The notes below the pieces were generated by a model. The model ran no database searches. It saw only the letters and a list, made by a program, of their open reading frames with translations, and was not told the DNA's origin. From contig CAYLOT010000018.1 of the NCBI GenBank assembly GCA_964385405.1, forward strand, positions 1 to 53,422: DNA of 53,422 bases, in the 5' to 3' direction. This DNA is from CAIZGX01 sp964385405 (GTDB lineage Bacteria > Bacteroidota > Bacteroidia > Flavobacteriales_D > Sanyastnellaceae). The translations under genes were made by a program, and so were the position numbers. This document shows positions 25,070 to 33,344 of the stretch, in pieces. Each line of letters begins with the position of its first letter. Positions within the stretch are counted from its first letter, which is position 1.

Positions 25070-25615
25070 ATGAAAAAGCTAATCTTAGCAACAGCCTTAG
25101 TTGCCATCAGTTTCGGAGCATCAGCGCAACGTTACTTCTCAAAAACGGCGCATATCAAATTCTTCTCTCACACAAGTGCGGAAGACATTAAAGCGGATAA
25201 TTACAAATCTACCATAATCATTGACCAAGCCACAGGAGCTGTTCAAGTAGAAACGTTGATCAAGAGTTTCGAATTTGAGAAAGCGCTGATGCAAGAACAC
25301 TTCAATGAAAATTATTTGGAAAGCGACAAGTACCCGAAAGCCAACTTCAAAGGAAAAGGAGATTTTTCTAAAGTAAATTTCGGAGCAGACGGCACCTATT
25401 CGGTGAATGTTGCAGGACAAATGACCCTGCACGGTGCTACGAAAGATGTTAGCGCAATTGCGACCATTAAAATTGCAGGCGGAAAGATTGACGGAAGCAC
25501 AAAGTTTTATGTTAATCCAAGAGATTACAATGTGCAAATTCCAGATGTGGTGAAAGGACAAATTTCAGATAAAATCGAAGTAACCGTTAAGGCATCACTT
25601 CAACCACTTAAATAA
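25070..25615 (+). CDS. YceI family periplasmic lipid-binding protein
   Basis: A 181-residue exported protein (signal MKKLILATALVAISFGASA) with the YceI lipocalin-like barrel: FSKTAHIKFFSHTSAED, the strand EFEKALMQEHFNENYLES, then PKANFKGKG and the typical GQMTLHGATKDVS and KFYVNPRDYNVQIP. YceI homologues bind long polyisoprenoid or quinone-like lipids in their barrel. In this operon, beside cytochrome-like lipoproteins and a barrel, a quinone-binding role is an attractive guess (inference). Confidence 0.9.
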   Translation: MKKLILATALVAISFGASAQRYFSKTAHIKFFSHTSAEDIKADNYKSTIIIDQATGAVQVETLIKSFEFEKALMQEHFNENYLESDKYPKANFKGKGDFSKVNFGADGTYSVNVAGQMTLHGATKDVSAIATIKIAGGKIDGSTKFYVNPRDYNVQIPDVVKGQISDKIEVTVKASLQPLK

Positions 25616-25620
25616 CATTT

Positions 25621-26562
25621 ATGAATCAACGCATTATTTCAAAAGGGCTAATTTCATTAGCTCTTTTGCTTTTCTTTCAGGCCAAGGCTTTCGCGCAACC
25701 AGGAGATAGCCTTCAAGTTAAATCGGGGGATGAAGACTTGCTTTTACTGCTTGCCCCAGAACAAGAGCAAACCTATACCTCAGCTACTTTCAAAACTACT
25801 CGTATCATAAACATGCACAGCGTTGAGAATGCAGCGGCTGGCGTGATGGATTTTCGCATTTCGCATAGGTTTGGATTTATTAACTCAGGACCATATGATC
25901 TTTTTGGATTGGATCAAGCGCTTATGCGTTTCGGTTTAGAGTACGGAGTTACAGACCGCCTTATGGTGGGAATGGGAAGAAGCAATGTGAACAAGGCATA
26001 CGATTCATTCTTGAAATATAAAATCATTCGTCAAGGAAGCGGCAAGCGAAATGTCCCTCTATCCGTTTCCTATTTCGCTTCTGCGGTTTGCAACACAGTA
26101 AAATGGGCCGATCCAAATAGAGACAACTATTTTTCTTCTCGATTGCAATACACTCACCAATTACTTATTGCGAGAAAATTCAACAACGACTTATCACTTC
26201 AACTCACGCCAACTTTGGTTCACAAAAACTTGGTTCCAACATTACAAGACAAGAATGATATTTTAGCTATGGGTTTTGGGGGAAGATATAAACTGACTCA
26301 ACGCTTTTCTGTAAACGGAGAATACATATATGTTCTACCTAATCAGATAACATCGGAATTTTACAATTCACTTTCTTTAGGGGTTGATATTGAAACGGGC
26401 GGACACGTTTTCCAATTGCATCTAACAAATTCCACATCGATGTTGGAGCCCGGATTCATTACCGAATCTGTTGGGCAATGGAAAAACGGTGGAATTCATT
26501 TCGGTTTTAACGTTTCTCGAGTGTTTACGGTGAAAGACAAACGAACGAATCCTGAGGACTAA
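25621..26562 (+). CDS. DUF5777-like outer-membrane beta-barrel protein
   Basis: A 313-residue exported protein with signal peptide (about 1-25) and a body of amphipathic strands. The motif LLLLLAPEQEQTYTSATFKTTRIINMHSVEN and FRISHRFGFINSG fits DUF5777, a Bacteroidota barrel family of unknown function. It is last in the operon, 5 bp after yceI. The stop is directly followed, on the other strand, by the end of a decayed gene fragment. With the lipoprotein cytochromes it could form an electron-passing barrel unit (inference). Confidence 0.75.
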   Translation: MNQRIISKGLISLALLLFFQAKAFAQPGDSLQVKSGDEDLLLLLAPEQEQTYTSATFKTTRIINMHSVENAAAGVMDFRISHRFGFINSGPYDLFGLDQALMRFGLEYGVTDRLMVGMGRSNVNKAYDSFLKYKIIRQGSGKRNVPLSVSYFASAVCNTVKWADPNRDNYFSSRLQYTHQLLIARKFNNDLSLQLTPTLVHKNLVPTLQDKNDILAMGFGGRYKLTQRFSVNGEYIYVLPNQITSEFYNSLSLGVDIETGGHVFQLHLTNSTSMLEPGFITESVGQWKNGGIHFGFNVSRVFTVKDKRTNPED

Positions 26563-26880
26563 CTAAACAAGGGCTTTGGCTATCTCATCTTGAGTCACTG
26601 GCTTAACTAGAAATGCATCGAAGACAATTCGATTTCAATTACATCCGTTTCTGCTATTTTTTTCAAAGCAACCCAACGACTATTCTTGTCAACGATGAGG
26701 AATCTATCATTCAACCATGAGACATTTTCGAATTGCTTATCGGCAGCTTTTTTCAAATAACTCAATTCTCGCATGAGCGAAGCAGCTCGGTTACCGCAGA
26801 GGTATTCACGCCAATCTGGATTCTAGATAAATTGATTTGACTTTAAAAACTCCATTCCAATCAAAGATAATGGCTCTTCA
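26563..26880 (-). pseudogene. Decayed gene fragment of unknown family
   Basis: This 366-bp gap is not empty. The minus strand reads as coding-like protein from about 26880 (EEPLSLIGMEFLKSNQFI), through an in-frame TAG at 26823-26825, to NPDWREYLCGNRAASL and MRELSYLKKAADKQFE..., ending TAG at 26607-26609. In another frame, overlapping the end, FDAFLVKPVTQDEIAKALV continues to a stop at 26563-26565. The pieces look like one gene broken by a nonsense change and a frameshift. The last part resembles the Lys-Pro turn and final helix of a response-regulator receiver domain, a weak match. A 55-aa ORF (complement 26607-26774) survives and could be expressed. Confidence 0.5.
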
Positions 26881-26882
26881 AC

Positions 26883-26906
26883 AAAAAAGCACCCGAAGGT
26901 GCTTTT
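26883..26906 (-). terminator. Terminator of the phosphate transporter operon
   Basis: On the minus strand, stem AAGCACC / GGTGCTT with loop TTCG, followed by a T-run, 23 bp after the PiT stop. Confidence 0.88.
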
Positions 26907-26928
26907 AAGATTTTTGTCGGTTTTTACA

Positions 26929-28842
26929 CTATGCGTTTACTCCGAACAATTGCATGATATAATAAAACAATGCGCCCAAACCTGCAGAAATAGGAATAGT
27001 TATTATCCAAGCCACTAAAAGTTTACCTGTGACTCCCCATTTTACTGCCGAGATACGCTTGGTTATTCCCACTCCGATAATCGACCCTGTTATTGTATGA
27101 GTCGTTGAAACAGGAATACCTTTAACTATTTCTCCACCCATTTTCCATGGAAACTTCAATCCCTCTGTAAAGAACAAAGTAATAGCTCCCGCTGTTTCCG
27201 CCGCCACTCCCTCGAACGGAGTAACCTTGGTAATTTTATTACCCATTGTTTTCACAATTTTCCAACCACCGCTCATGGTACCAAGGGCAATTGCCGCGTA
27301 ACAAGCTAATGGAACCCAGTTCGGCATCTCCTTCAAGGAAGTGATTTCACCACCCGCAATCAGTGCAACAGTAATGATACCCATTACTTTTTGAGCGTCG
27401 TTTCCACCGTGACCTATAGAGAAGGCTGCAGAAGAAAACAGTTGTAGTTTTTTGAACCATTGATTGGCCTTGGAGTTGTTCATTGAGCTCATGAACAAGG
27501 TAAATATTCCCATAACAACCACTATGAATCCAAGTAAAATCCACTTGAAATTCGCTCCATGGAACATCACTTTCAACCAATAGGTTTCAAAATTATTCTT
27601 CAAATTAGAAGCGTCGTAACGCAATTTAGAATCAGCCCCAATGCGTTCAACTTTAATTATTTCAAATTTCGTTGAGTAAGCATATCTATTCTCAGATTCC
27701 TTGGTAATCACATCCGAAGAAACGACTGTGTAGTTATTCACGCCTTGCTTTTTAAGGTCTTTCATAACTTCTACATTCTTATCATTCGCATACAATACAG
27801 TTCCAATAGAATCCAATCGAACGATATAATCTTGATTTGTTGCCAAAGCATTGCCTAAGGAATCTTTTGCAGGCTCAACAAAAACGACTGCTTTATCACA
27901 TTCGTTTTTCAAAGAAAAAGCCTTTTTCAAATCGCTCGATGAAATTGGTGCATCTGTTTGAACATGCAAAGCCAAACCATTTCGCAAGTCCTTCTTAAAC
28001 GCCTTGTCAAACGACTTTTTGATAGCCTTTGTTAGATCCTTATTTTCTTCAGATGTATTCACATCTTTCAAGTAATCTGTGCGGATTTCATAAAGTTTCC
28101 CTGAAGTATCTTCTTTACCTGTAGAATCTTTTCCAGCTTTAATCAAGCTTGGAAATTCTTTCATCTTGTCTTCTGATTTGAAGATGAACATTTCCTTCAA
28201 CTTATCTTTTTCAACTTTGTCGCTTAAAGAAACGACATAGCTGCTTCCCCCGTTGAAATCTTTTTTGAATTCTAAGGCATTGAATACAGCATAGGACACC
28301 CCGATAATAATGGTTAATGAAACTAACTTCATCCAAATACCTTTTCTAAAGGAATTCAAGAACCAGATAGAGATGAGATACGACATAATCATACCCGCTA
28401 TTGGTGCTACTACAATGAAAATAGCGGTCGCCCAAATGATTCCGGAGCTAATAGCCTTCCATCCAAAAGCAGCCAAAAAGGCTCCTGCAAATCCGCCGAT
28501 AAGAGTATGCGATGAGGATGATGGGATTCCGTACCACCAAGTAATTAAGTTCCATGCTATGGCAGACATTAATCCCGCAAGAATCATAGACAATGGATGC
28601 ATGCACTCAACAATAAACTCTTTGTGCACTGACTTCGCAATAGTTGTTGCTACGCTGTGGTCCTTGAATATAAAGAATGCAACAAAATTGAAAAATGCTG
28701 CCCAAACAACCGCTTGGAATGGTGTCAACACTTTGGTTGAGACAACCGTTGCAATTGAATTTGCTGCGTCGTGAAAACCATTGATAAAATCAAAAATCAA
28801 TGCAAGGGCAATGACCGCGATAAGTAAGAATGAATAATCCAT
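26929..28842 (-). CDS. PiT-family inorganic phosphate transporter with large central insertion
   Basis: A 637-residue membrane protein of the PiT family, which takes up phosphate with H+ or Na+. The two PiT signatures are present: GFHDAANSIATVVSTK (22-37) in the first half and GHGGNDAQKVMGI in the second. Between them residues 191-430 form a ~240-aa hydrophilic stretch, flanked by membrane segments (171-190 and 432-452), that is absent from short PiT proteins of about 390-500 aa. The start is 11 bp after the DUF47 gene on the same strand. The preceding divergent region holds PhoP-box-like repeats, so control by phosphate starvation is likely. Confidence 0.93.
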   Translation of the reverse strand: MDYSFLLIAVIALALIFDFINGFHDAANSIATVVSTKVLTPFQAVVWAAFFNFVAFFIFKDHSVATTIAKSVHKEFIVECMHPLSMILAGLMSAIAWNLITWWYGIPSSSSHTLIGGFAGAFLAAFGWKAISSGIIWATAIFIVVAPIAGMIMSYLISIWFLNSFRKGIWMKLVSLTIIIGVSYAVFNALEFKKDFNGGSSYVVSLSDKVEKDKLKEMFIFKSEDKMKEFPSLIKAGKDSTGKEDTSGKLYEIRTDYLKDVNTSEENKDLTKAIKKSFDKAFKKDLRNGLALHVQTDAPISSSDLKKAFSLKNECDKAVVFVEPAKDSLGNALATNQDYIVRLDSIGTVLYANDKNVEVMKDLKKQGVNNYTVVSSDVITKESENRYAYSTKFEIIKVERIGADSKLRYDASNLKNNFETYWLKVMFHGANFKWILLGFIVVVMGIFTLFMSSMNNSKANQWFKKLQLFSSAAFSIGHGGNDAQKVMGIITVALIAGGEITSLKEMPNWVPLACYAAIALGTMSGGWKIVKTMGNKITKVTPFEGVAAETAGAITLFFTEGLKFPWKMGGEIVKGIPVSTTHTITGSIIGVGITKRISAVKWGVTGKLLVAWIITIPISAGLGALFYYIMQLFGVNA

Positions 28843-28853
28843 TCTATTGTAGA

Positions 28854-29501
28854 TTAAGAGTTTTTAACTAAGATTGATTCTAAGACATTTGCAACGTCTT
28901 CACACTTGTCTGTGGCTGTTTCAAGGCTGCTTAAAACCTCTTTGGTTTTAATCAACTCCAATGGATCCACAGCCTCTGCAAATAAACGAGCAATAGCTTC
29001 GTCGAACAAGTCATCTGCATGATTTTCCAATGAATTAATGCGAACAATTGCTTCACGCACACGTTGAACATTCTTCATACTCTTCATATCCTTAATTGCG
29101 GCATCGATTTCAATTACCTGCTTCAACAACACTTCACTCATTAACTCCATTGTTTTAGAGAATTGCTTCACGTTGTATAGTTGAATACGTGAGGCACATC
29201 CGTTAATGAAATCAGCAATATCATCAATACTCGTAGTTAAAGCGTGAATATCTTCTCTATCAAACGGAGTGATAAAATTTTCTGAAAGTTCCATGAAGAT
29301 TTGGTGAGTGATCTCATCTCCCTTGTGCTCGAAGTCGCGAATTTGACGAATACAACCTGCAATTTGTTCAGGATCTGAAAGTTGAAACATTTGATGAAAT
29401 ACTCTTGCTTGCTCCACTAGGTTCGTAGTGTCTTCAGAAAATAAATCAAAGAACATCGAGTTCTTTGGAACCATAAAAGAAAATAGTTTAGAAATTTTCA
29501 T
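28854..29501 (-). CDS. DUF47 (PhoU-like) phosphate transport regulator
   Basis: A 215-residue all-helical protein of the DUF47 family, which is related to PhoU and often encoded with PiT transporters. It is thought to control their activity. Conserved features include EHKGDEITHQIFMEL, FITPFDREDIHALTTSIDDIADFI and ENHADDLFDEA. It precedes the PiT gene by 11 bp, so the two form one operon transcribed away from the porin gene. Confidence 0.92.
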   Translation of the reverse strand: MKISKLFSFMVPKNSMFFDLFSEDTTNLVEQARVFHQMFQLSDPEQIAGCIRQIRDFEHKGDEITHQIFMELSENFITPFDREDIHALTTSIDDIADFINGCASRIQLYNVKQFSKTMELMSEVLLKQVIEIDAAIKDMKSMKNVQRVREAIVRINSLENHADDLFDEAIARLFAEAVDPLELIKTKEVLSSLETATDKCEDVANVLESILVKNS

Positions 29502-29520
29502 AGTTTGTGATTTTACACTA

Positions 29521-29554
29521 CAAACTACGACCTCTAATGTTATGTGAATGTTAA
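29521..29554 (-). promoter_or_regulatory. Pho-box-like direct repeat and -7 box for the DUF47-PiT operon
   Basis: On the minus strand TTAACA (29549-29554), 5 bp TTCAC, ATAACA (29538-29543) form an 11-bp-period direct repeat like the PhoP/PhoB sites (TTAACA-N5-TTAACA in Bacillus). Ten bases further on is TAGTTTG (29521-29527), a near-match to the -7 box. The repeat therefore takes the -35 position, as in activated Pho promoters. The start codon is at 29501. Confidence 0.55.
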
Positions 29555-29602
29555 GAAGAGGTTGTTTTTACGCTCTCAAATCCTCTAGACACCCAAATTT
29601 GC

Positions 29603-29619
29603 TTAACCTTTTCTTAACA
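29603..29619 (+). promoter_or_regulatory. Pho-box-like direct repeat upstream of the porin gene
   Basis: TTAACC (29603-29608), 5 bp TTTTC, TTAACA (29614-29619): the same 11-bp period as the site facing the DUF47 gene. Possible -7 boxes downstream are TAATTTCC (29626-29633) and an exact TAGTTTTG (29662-29669). Between the two Pho sites nothing else was recognised. Confidence 0.5.
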
Positions 29620-29718
29620 TAATGGTAATTTCCGCGTAGCATACCCCTTGAATCGAGATTATAGTTTTGCCGACGTTACCAATTTGTTAATTACATGTTA
29701 CAACGCAAAACCAAATCA

Positions 29719-30912
29719 ATGAAAAACATCTTTACTTTACTTTTCCTCGTTGTTTTATCTTACAGTTCTTATGCACAAACTGACAAACCTAAAGAAGAAA
29801 AAAAGTGGTTCGAAACACTCTCAATAAGAGGTTATACTCAAATTAGATACAACGGTCTTTTAGTTACAAACCCAGACCTAGGTTGTGAACAATGTGATAG
29901 AAGTTGGGGTGGTGTCAACGGATTTTTCATGCGTCGCATGCGAATTATTTTATTCGGACAAATAAGTCCACGAGCATATCTTTACGTTCAACCCGACTTC
30001 GCCAGTTCTGCATCCTCAACAGGCCTTCACTTTGGACAACTCCGTGATGCATACTTCGATCTTGGACTTGATAGTGACAATGAGTTTCGATTTAGAATTG
30101 GACAAAGTAAAATTCCATTTGGATTTGAGAACATGCAATCAAGCCAAAATAGACTTCCACTCGACCGAGCAGACGCTTTGAACAGTGCTGTAACCAATGA
30201 ACGAGATCTTGGTGTGATGTTCTATTGGGCACCCAAAGAAACAAGAAAATTGTTCTCATCTCTCGTTAGAGAAGGATTGAAAGGCTCTGGTGATTACGGT
30301 GTTTTTGGACTTGGTATTTACAACGGACAAACCGCAAACAGACCTGAATTAAATGAAAACCGCCATGTTGTAGCACGTTTGAGTTATCCGTTTGAAATAA
30401 AAAACCAAATTATTGAACTTGGAATTCAGGGGTACAAAGGACTATATACTTTCTCATCTTCTCAATTAAGCAGCGGAGTAAAAATAAATGACGATAAAAC
30501 TTACAGAGACGAGCGAGTTGCTGCCACTTTCGTTGTTTACCCAAAACCATTCGGGATTCTAGCGGAGTACAACATTGGTCGAGGTCCCGAATTCGACAAT
30601 GCAACAGACTCGATTTCAACACAAGGTCTAAAAGGTGGATTCGCAACTGTTTCATACAAGGTAGACTACAAGAATCAAACTTTCATACCATTCGTTCGTT
30701 ATCAAAAATATGATGGCGGAAAAAAACATGAACTTGACGCTCGAAGTTATGATGTTGAAGAAACAGAAATAGGTATTGAATGGCAGCCTTCAAAATCTTT
30801 TGAATTCGTGGCAATGTACACCATGTCTGAAAGACGATATGAAGATTTTGCGAAACAAGACAACATTCAAAAAGGAAATTTACTGCGACTTCAAGCGCAA
30901 ATAAACTTTTAA
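29719..30912 (+). CDS. Phosphate-selective porin (OprO/OprP family)
   Basis: An outer-membrane porin of 397 aa with signal peptide (MKNIFTLLFLVVLSYSSYA) and beta-barrel strands to a terminal aromatic residue (LRLQAQINF). The signature GFFMRRMRIILFGQISPRAYLYVQPDF and RFRIGQSKIPFGFENMQSS are those of the O/P porin family, which passes phosphate or polyphosphate. It is divergent from the PiT-DUF47 operon. The start at 29719 is preferred because it begins a clean signal peptide; an ATG at 29695 would add eight residues, MLQRKTKS. Phosphate-starvation control is likely. Confidence 0.88.
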   Translation: MKNIFTLLFLVVLSYSSYAQTDKPKEEKKWFETLSIRGYTQIRYNGLLVTNPDLGCEQCDRSWGGVNGFFMRRMRIILFGQISPRAYLYVQPDFASSASSTGLHFGQLRDAYFDLGLDSDNEFRFRIGQSKIPFGFENMQSSQNRLPLDRADALNSAVTNERDLGVMFYWAPKETRKLFSSLVREGLKGSGDYGVFGLGIYNGQTANRPELNENRHVVARLSYPFEIKNQIIELGIQGYKGLYTFSSSQLSSGVKINDDKTYRDERVAATFVVYPKPFGILAEYNIGRGPEFDNATDSISTQGLKGGFATVSYKVDYKNQTFIPFVRYQKYDGGKKHELDARSYDVEETEIGIEWQPSKSFEFVAMYTMSERRYEDFAKQDNIQKGNLLRLQAQINF

Positions 30913-30914
30913 AC

Positions 30915-30936
30915 AAACGGGCTTCGGCCCGTTTTT
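30915..30936 (+). terminator. Terminator between porin and GSCFA genes, probably bidirectional
   Basis: AAACGGGC / GCCCGTTT with TTCG loop and T-run, just after the porin stop. The convergent GSCFA gene stop is at 30935-30937, so the hairpin also ends that transcript. Confidence 0.85.
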
Positions 30937-31699
30937 ACTTTTTAAAAAGAAATTTATCAGCAACCAAGCTTATGGCTCTTTCGTTGATGTGACAACGATC
31001 TGAATTGAAATACTCATCGTTTCTCAGAATCTCTGTTACATATTCGTATGAAGGGAAATAAGACAGAAATTCAGGTATCCGAATCGCGTGAACCAACTCC
31101 ACCAACCTCGCCTTCGTCCTTGTGTTCTCTACAACGCCCATTCGCCAGTGCTTAACTGGAGATATGGTAACTACTTTTTGCAACAATGGATTCACCTTAT
31201 TCAATCTTTTGAAGACATCAATCATATGACGTGACATTTCTTCAACCGAAATTAATTTTCGTTGAAACTTCGAATTTGGTAACCGCTGACAATTTCCAAC
31301 CACACCAAATTCTTCATGCACCCAAGCATGGGCCGTTCCAAGAGTTAGAACTAAAATATCAGTTTCCTCCAACGCAGCCCGAAACTCTGCAAGCCGCTGC
31401 TGAATCTTGCTCAACAAGTCTTCCTTATTAAATTCACGTAGATCCTTACCACCACATAGCGACTTCCACTGATTTTCGTGAAATACAATTTGAAGTTTTT
31501 CTTCACTCACCTCATCTGAAATTGCCATATCAATCCAATTCATGATTGGAATTGGATGAAACAGCGTTCCAAAAGGATTGGAATACACCTCGTAATTTGC
31601 TTGTTCTAAATAGGGAGCAAGGTTATCGGAAAAACACGAACCCATCAGCACAATGCGCTTGCCGGGCATTAACTCCCAATGATGAAACAAATCTAACAT
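30935..31699 (-). CDS. GSCFA-family protein
   Basis: A 254-residue protein named for the GSCF motif near its start (VLMGSCFSDN). Further conserved blocks are NPFGTLFHPI, LTLGTAHAW and VTISPVKHWR, which resemble the catalytic blocks of SGNH/GDSL acyl-esterases; a hydrolase or acyltransferase activity on cell-surface glycans is plausible (inference). No signal peptide is seen. The start overlaps the GT9 gene stop by 7 bp. It is shorter at the N-terminus than many family members, which are about 310 aa. Confidence 0.8.
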   Translation of the reverse strand: MLDLFHHWELMPGKRIVLMGSCFSDNLAPYLEQANYEVYSNPFGTLFHPIPIMNWIDMAISDEVSEEKLQIVFHENQWKSLCGGKDLREFNKEDLLSKIQQRLAEFRAALEETDILVLTLGTAHAWVHEEFGVVGNCQRLPNSKFQRKLISVEEMSRHMIDVFKRLNKVNPLLQKVVTISPVKHWRMGVVENTRTKARLVELVHAIRIPEFLSYFPSYEYVTEILRNDEYFNSDRCHINERAISLVADKFLFKK

Positions 31700-32667
31700 T
31701 GGGCAATAAGTTCAATTCTTTCTTTGGAAGTCTCTCCGCATTTAAAATGACCCTGCGGACAAGACTTCTTTCCATGCAATCCGCATGGACGACAGGGCAA
31801 TTCCTCTGTAGATTCAACAACTCTGGATCGTTCTGAAAGTGGACCAAATCCAAATTCAGGAATTGTAGAGCAGAAGAACGCAGTTGTAGGCGCATTCATT
31901 GCCGAAGCAAAATGCATGGGTGCACTGTCGTTCACATAGTTCATTGCGGCATCGCGCATGAGGGCTGCCGATTCTAAAAAACTCAATTTGCCACAGAGGT
32001 TAGTCGAATTTGAATTATCAGTTCCTCTCACCTCCTCACACAATTCAAAATCTGATTTCGCACCCAACAAAAAAACATGATGCCTCATAGACAACTCCTT
32101 TACAAGTTGAATGAAATTCTCCTTTGGCCATTGCTTGGTATACCAAACAGATGAAGGAGCAACGCACACGTATGACTTACTTTTATACTCGGCTACTTTT
32201 TCAAAATTCTTCACGGAAGGAAACAATCGCGGAGGAAAATCTCCTGGAACAAACGCCCGAATCAACTCTAAATTTCGAAGAACCTCGTGCATTCCATTGT
32301 TTACCTCATGCTTAAATTTGGAGGTAAAACAGAATGAAAATGGATTTTCTTGAAATCCAATTTTCTTTGAAGCTCCACTTCGAAATGTGAGAAAACCACT
32401 GGAAGCAAATCGTTGCAAATTCACCACACAATCGAATTTCTCTTTTCGAATTTCCGAACTCAGTTTTAAGAGATTGCTGAACTTGCTTTGACTCTTATTC
32501 CAAATCCAAATGCGATGAATAAACGGATTGTTCTCGAGTAATGACTCGTTTCCCTTTCGAACTAAAAAATGAATTTCTACATGATCCAGTTGCGCAAGTG
32601 CTTCAGCCATTGGAGTTGCCAAGACTACATCGCCAATAAATGCGGTTTGGATTATGAGAAACTTCAT
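31693..32667 (-). CDS. Glycosyltransferase family 9 (heptosyltransferase-like)
   Basis: A 324-residue GT-B glycosyltransferase of family 9, which transfers ADP-heptose or related sugars to the LPS core. The N-terminal MKFLIIQTAFIGDVVLATPMAEAL is the family's glycine/Asp motif, FDCVVNLQRFASS follows, and VCVAPSSVWYTKQWPKENFIQLVKEL marks the nucleotide-sugar domain. Conserved YVNDSAPMHFASAM matches the motif for donor binding. It lies in the dapD operon, 2 bp after the unknown secreted protein. Confidence 0.88.
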   Translation of the reverse strand: MKFLIIQTAFIGDVVLATPMAEALAQLDHVEIHFLVRKGNESLLENNPFIHRIWIWNKSQSKFSNLLKLSSEIRKEKFDCVVNLQRFASSGFLTFRSGASKKIGFQENPFSFCFTSKFKHEVNNGMHEVLRNLELIRAFVPGDFPPRLFPSVKNFEKVAEYKSKSYVCVAPSSVWYTKQWPKENFIQLVKELSMRHHVFLLGAKSDFELCEEVRGTDNSNSTNLCGKLSFLESAALMRDAAMNYVNDSAPMHFASAMNAPTTAFFCSTIPEFGFGPLSERSRVVESTEELPCRPCGLHGKKSCPQGHFKCGETSKERIELIAQC

Positions 32668-32669
32668 GC

Positions 32670-33332
32670 TTACTCGTTTCCTAAAAGGCTAACCAAAACT
32701 TTAACTGGAACATAGGAGCCTGAGATGCCGTCGAATATTTCGAAACTCATATAGTCAACATAAACCTCGCGATTCAAATAAATAGAAGGATCTGCAAGAA
32801 GGTCGTCTGCACCATCGAACCAATACAACCAAAGAAACTTTTCTTCCTTACCATCGATGTTGAGCACTATGTAACGCTGAGATCCACCCTCCTCTCTAAC
32901 GAATCTTCCTTGCGCCGATTCATAACCTCCTTCTTCCACATACTCTTCTTCGGATTCCATTGGTCCTTCATCAAATTCCTCTGCGGGAACTTCTGTGTTG
33001 GCATTGCGCGCCATAATAACAGAAAGCTCTATAAATTTAGGACACATGGCTCCTAGCTTCTTCCCCACTTCCATTCCTATTTGATATCCAGATTCTTGGT
33101 TGAATTCCTTCAATTTCATTTCCTTCATCAAAGCATCCATGTTAGCCATAATGGAAGGCCCCATGCATTGCGCTAAAAACATTTCAGCATCTTGCTGGTT
33201 CATGTTTTCATCGAGCTCTGAATTGTTAATGCACTCACAGGCGGCGTTCGCAACCTTATCTATTGCTGATTTCTGAGCGTTCATTGCGAACGCATGCGCT
33301 GCAATAAATAAAATTAGAAGTGTTTTTTTCAT
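32670..33332 (-). CDS. Exported protein of unknown function
   Basis: A 220-residue protein with signal peptide MKKTLLILFIAAHAFAMNAQ. The first part has cysteines (ACECINNS, AQCMG, AMCPKF) and helices; an acidic stretch (EEFDEGPMESEEEYVEEGG) separates it from a C-terminal beta domain (YIVLNIDGKEEKFLWLYWFDGADDLL). I do not recognise the family. It lies 12 bp after dapD and 2 bp before the GT9 gene, so it is expressed with them. Confidence 0.6.
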   Translation of the reverse strand: MKKTLLILFIAAHAFAMNAQKSAIDKVANAACECINNSELDENMNQQDAEMFLAQCMGPSIMANMDALMKEMKLKEFNQESGYQIGMEVGKKLGAMCPKFIELSVIMARNANTEVPAEEFDEGPMESEEEYVEEGGYESAQGRFVREEGGSQRYIVLNIDGKEEKFLWLYWFDGADDLLADPSIYLNREVYVDYMSFEIFDGISGSYVPVKVLVSLLGNE

Positions 33333-33344
33333 TTGTATTTGAAA

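Noticed and set aside
26607..26774. 55-aa ORF as a complete small gene
   Set aside because: The coding-like reading extends upstream past an in-frame TAG and downstream in another frame, which fits a broken gene better, though expression cannot be excluded.
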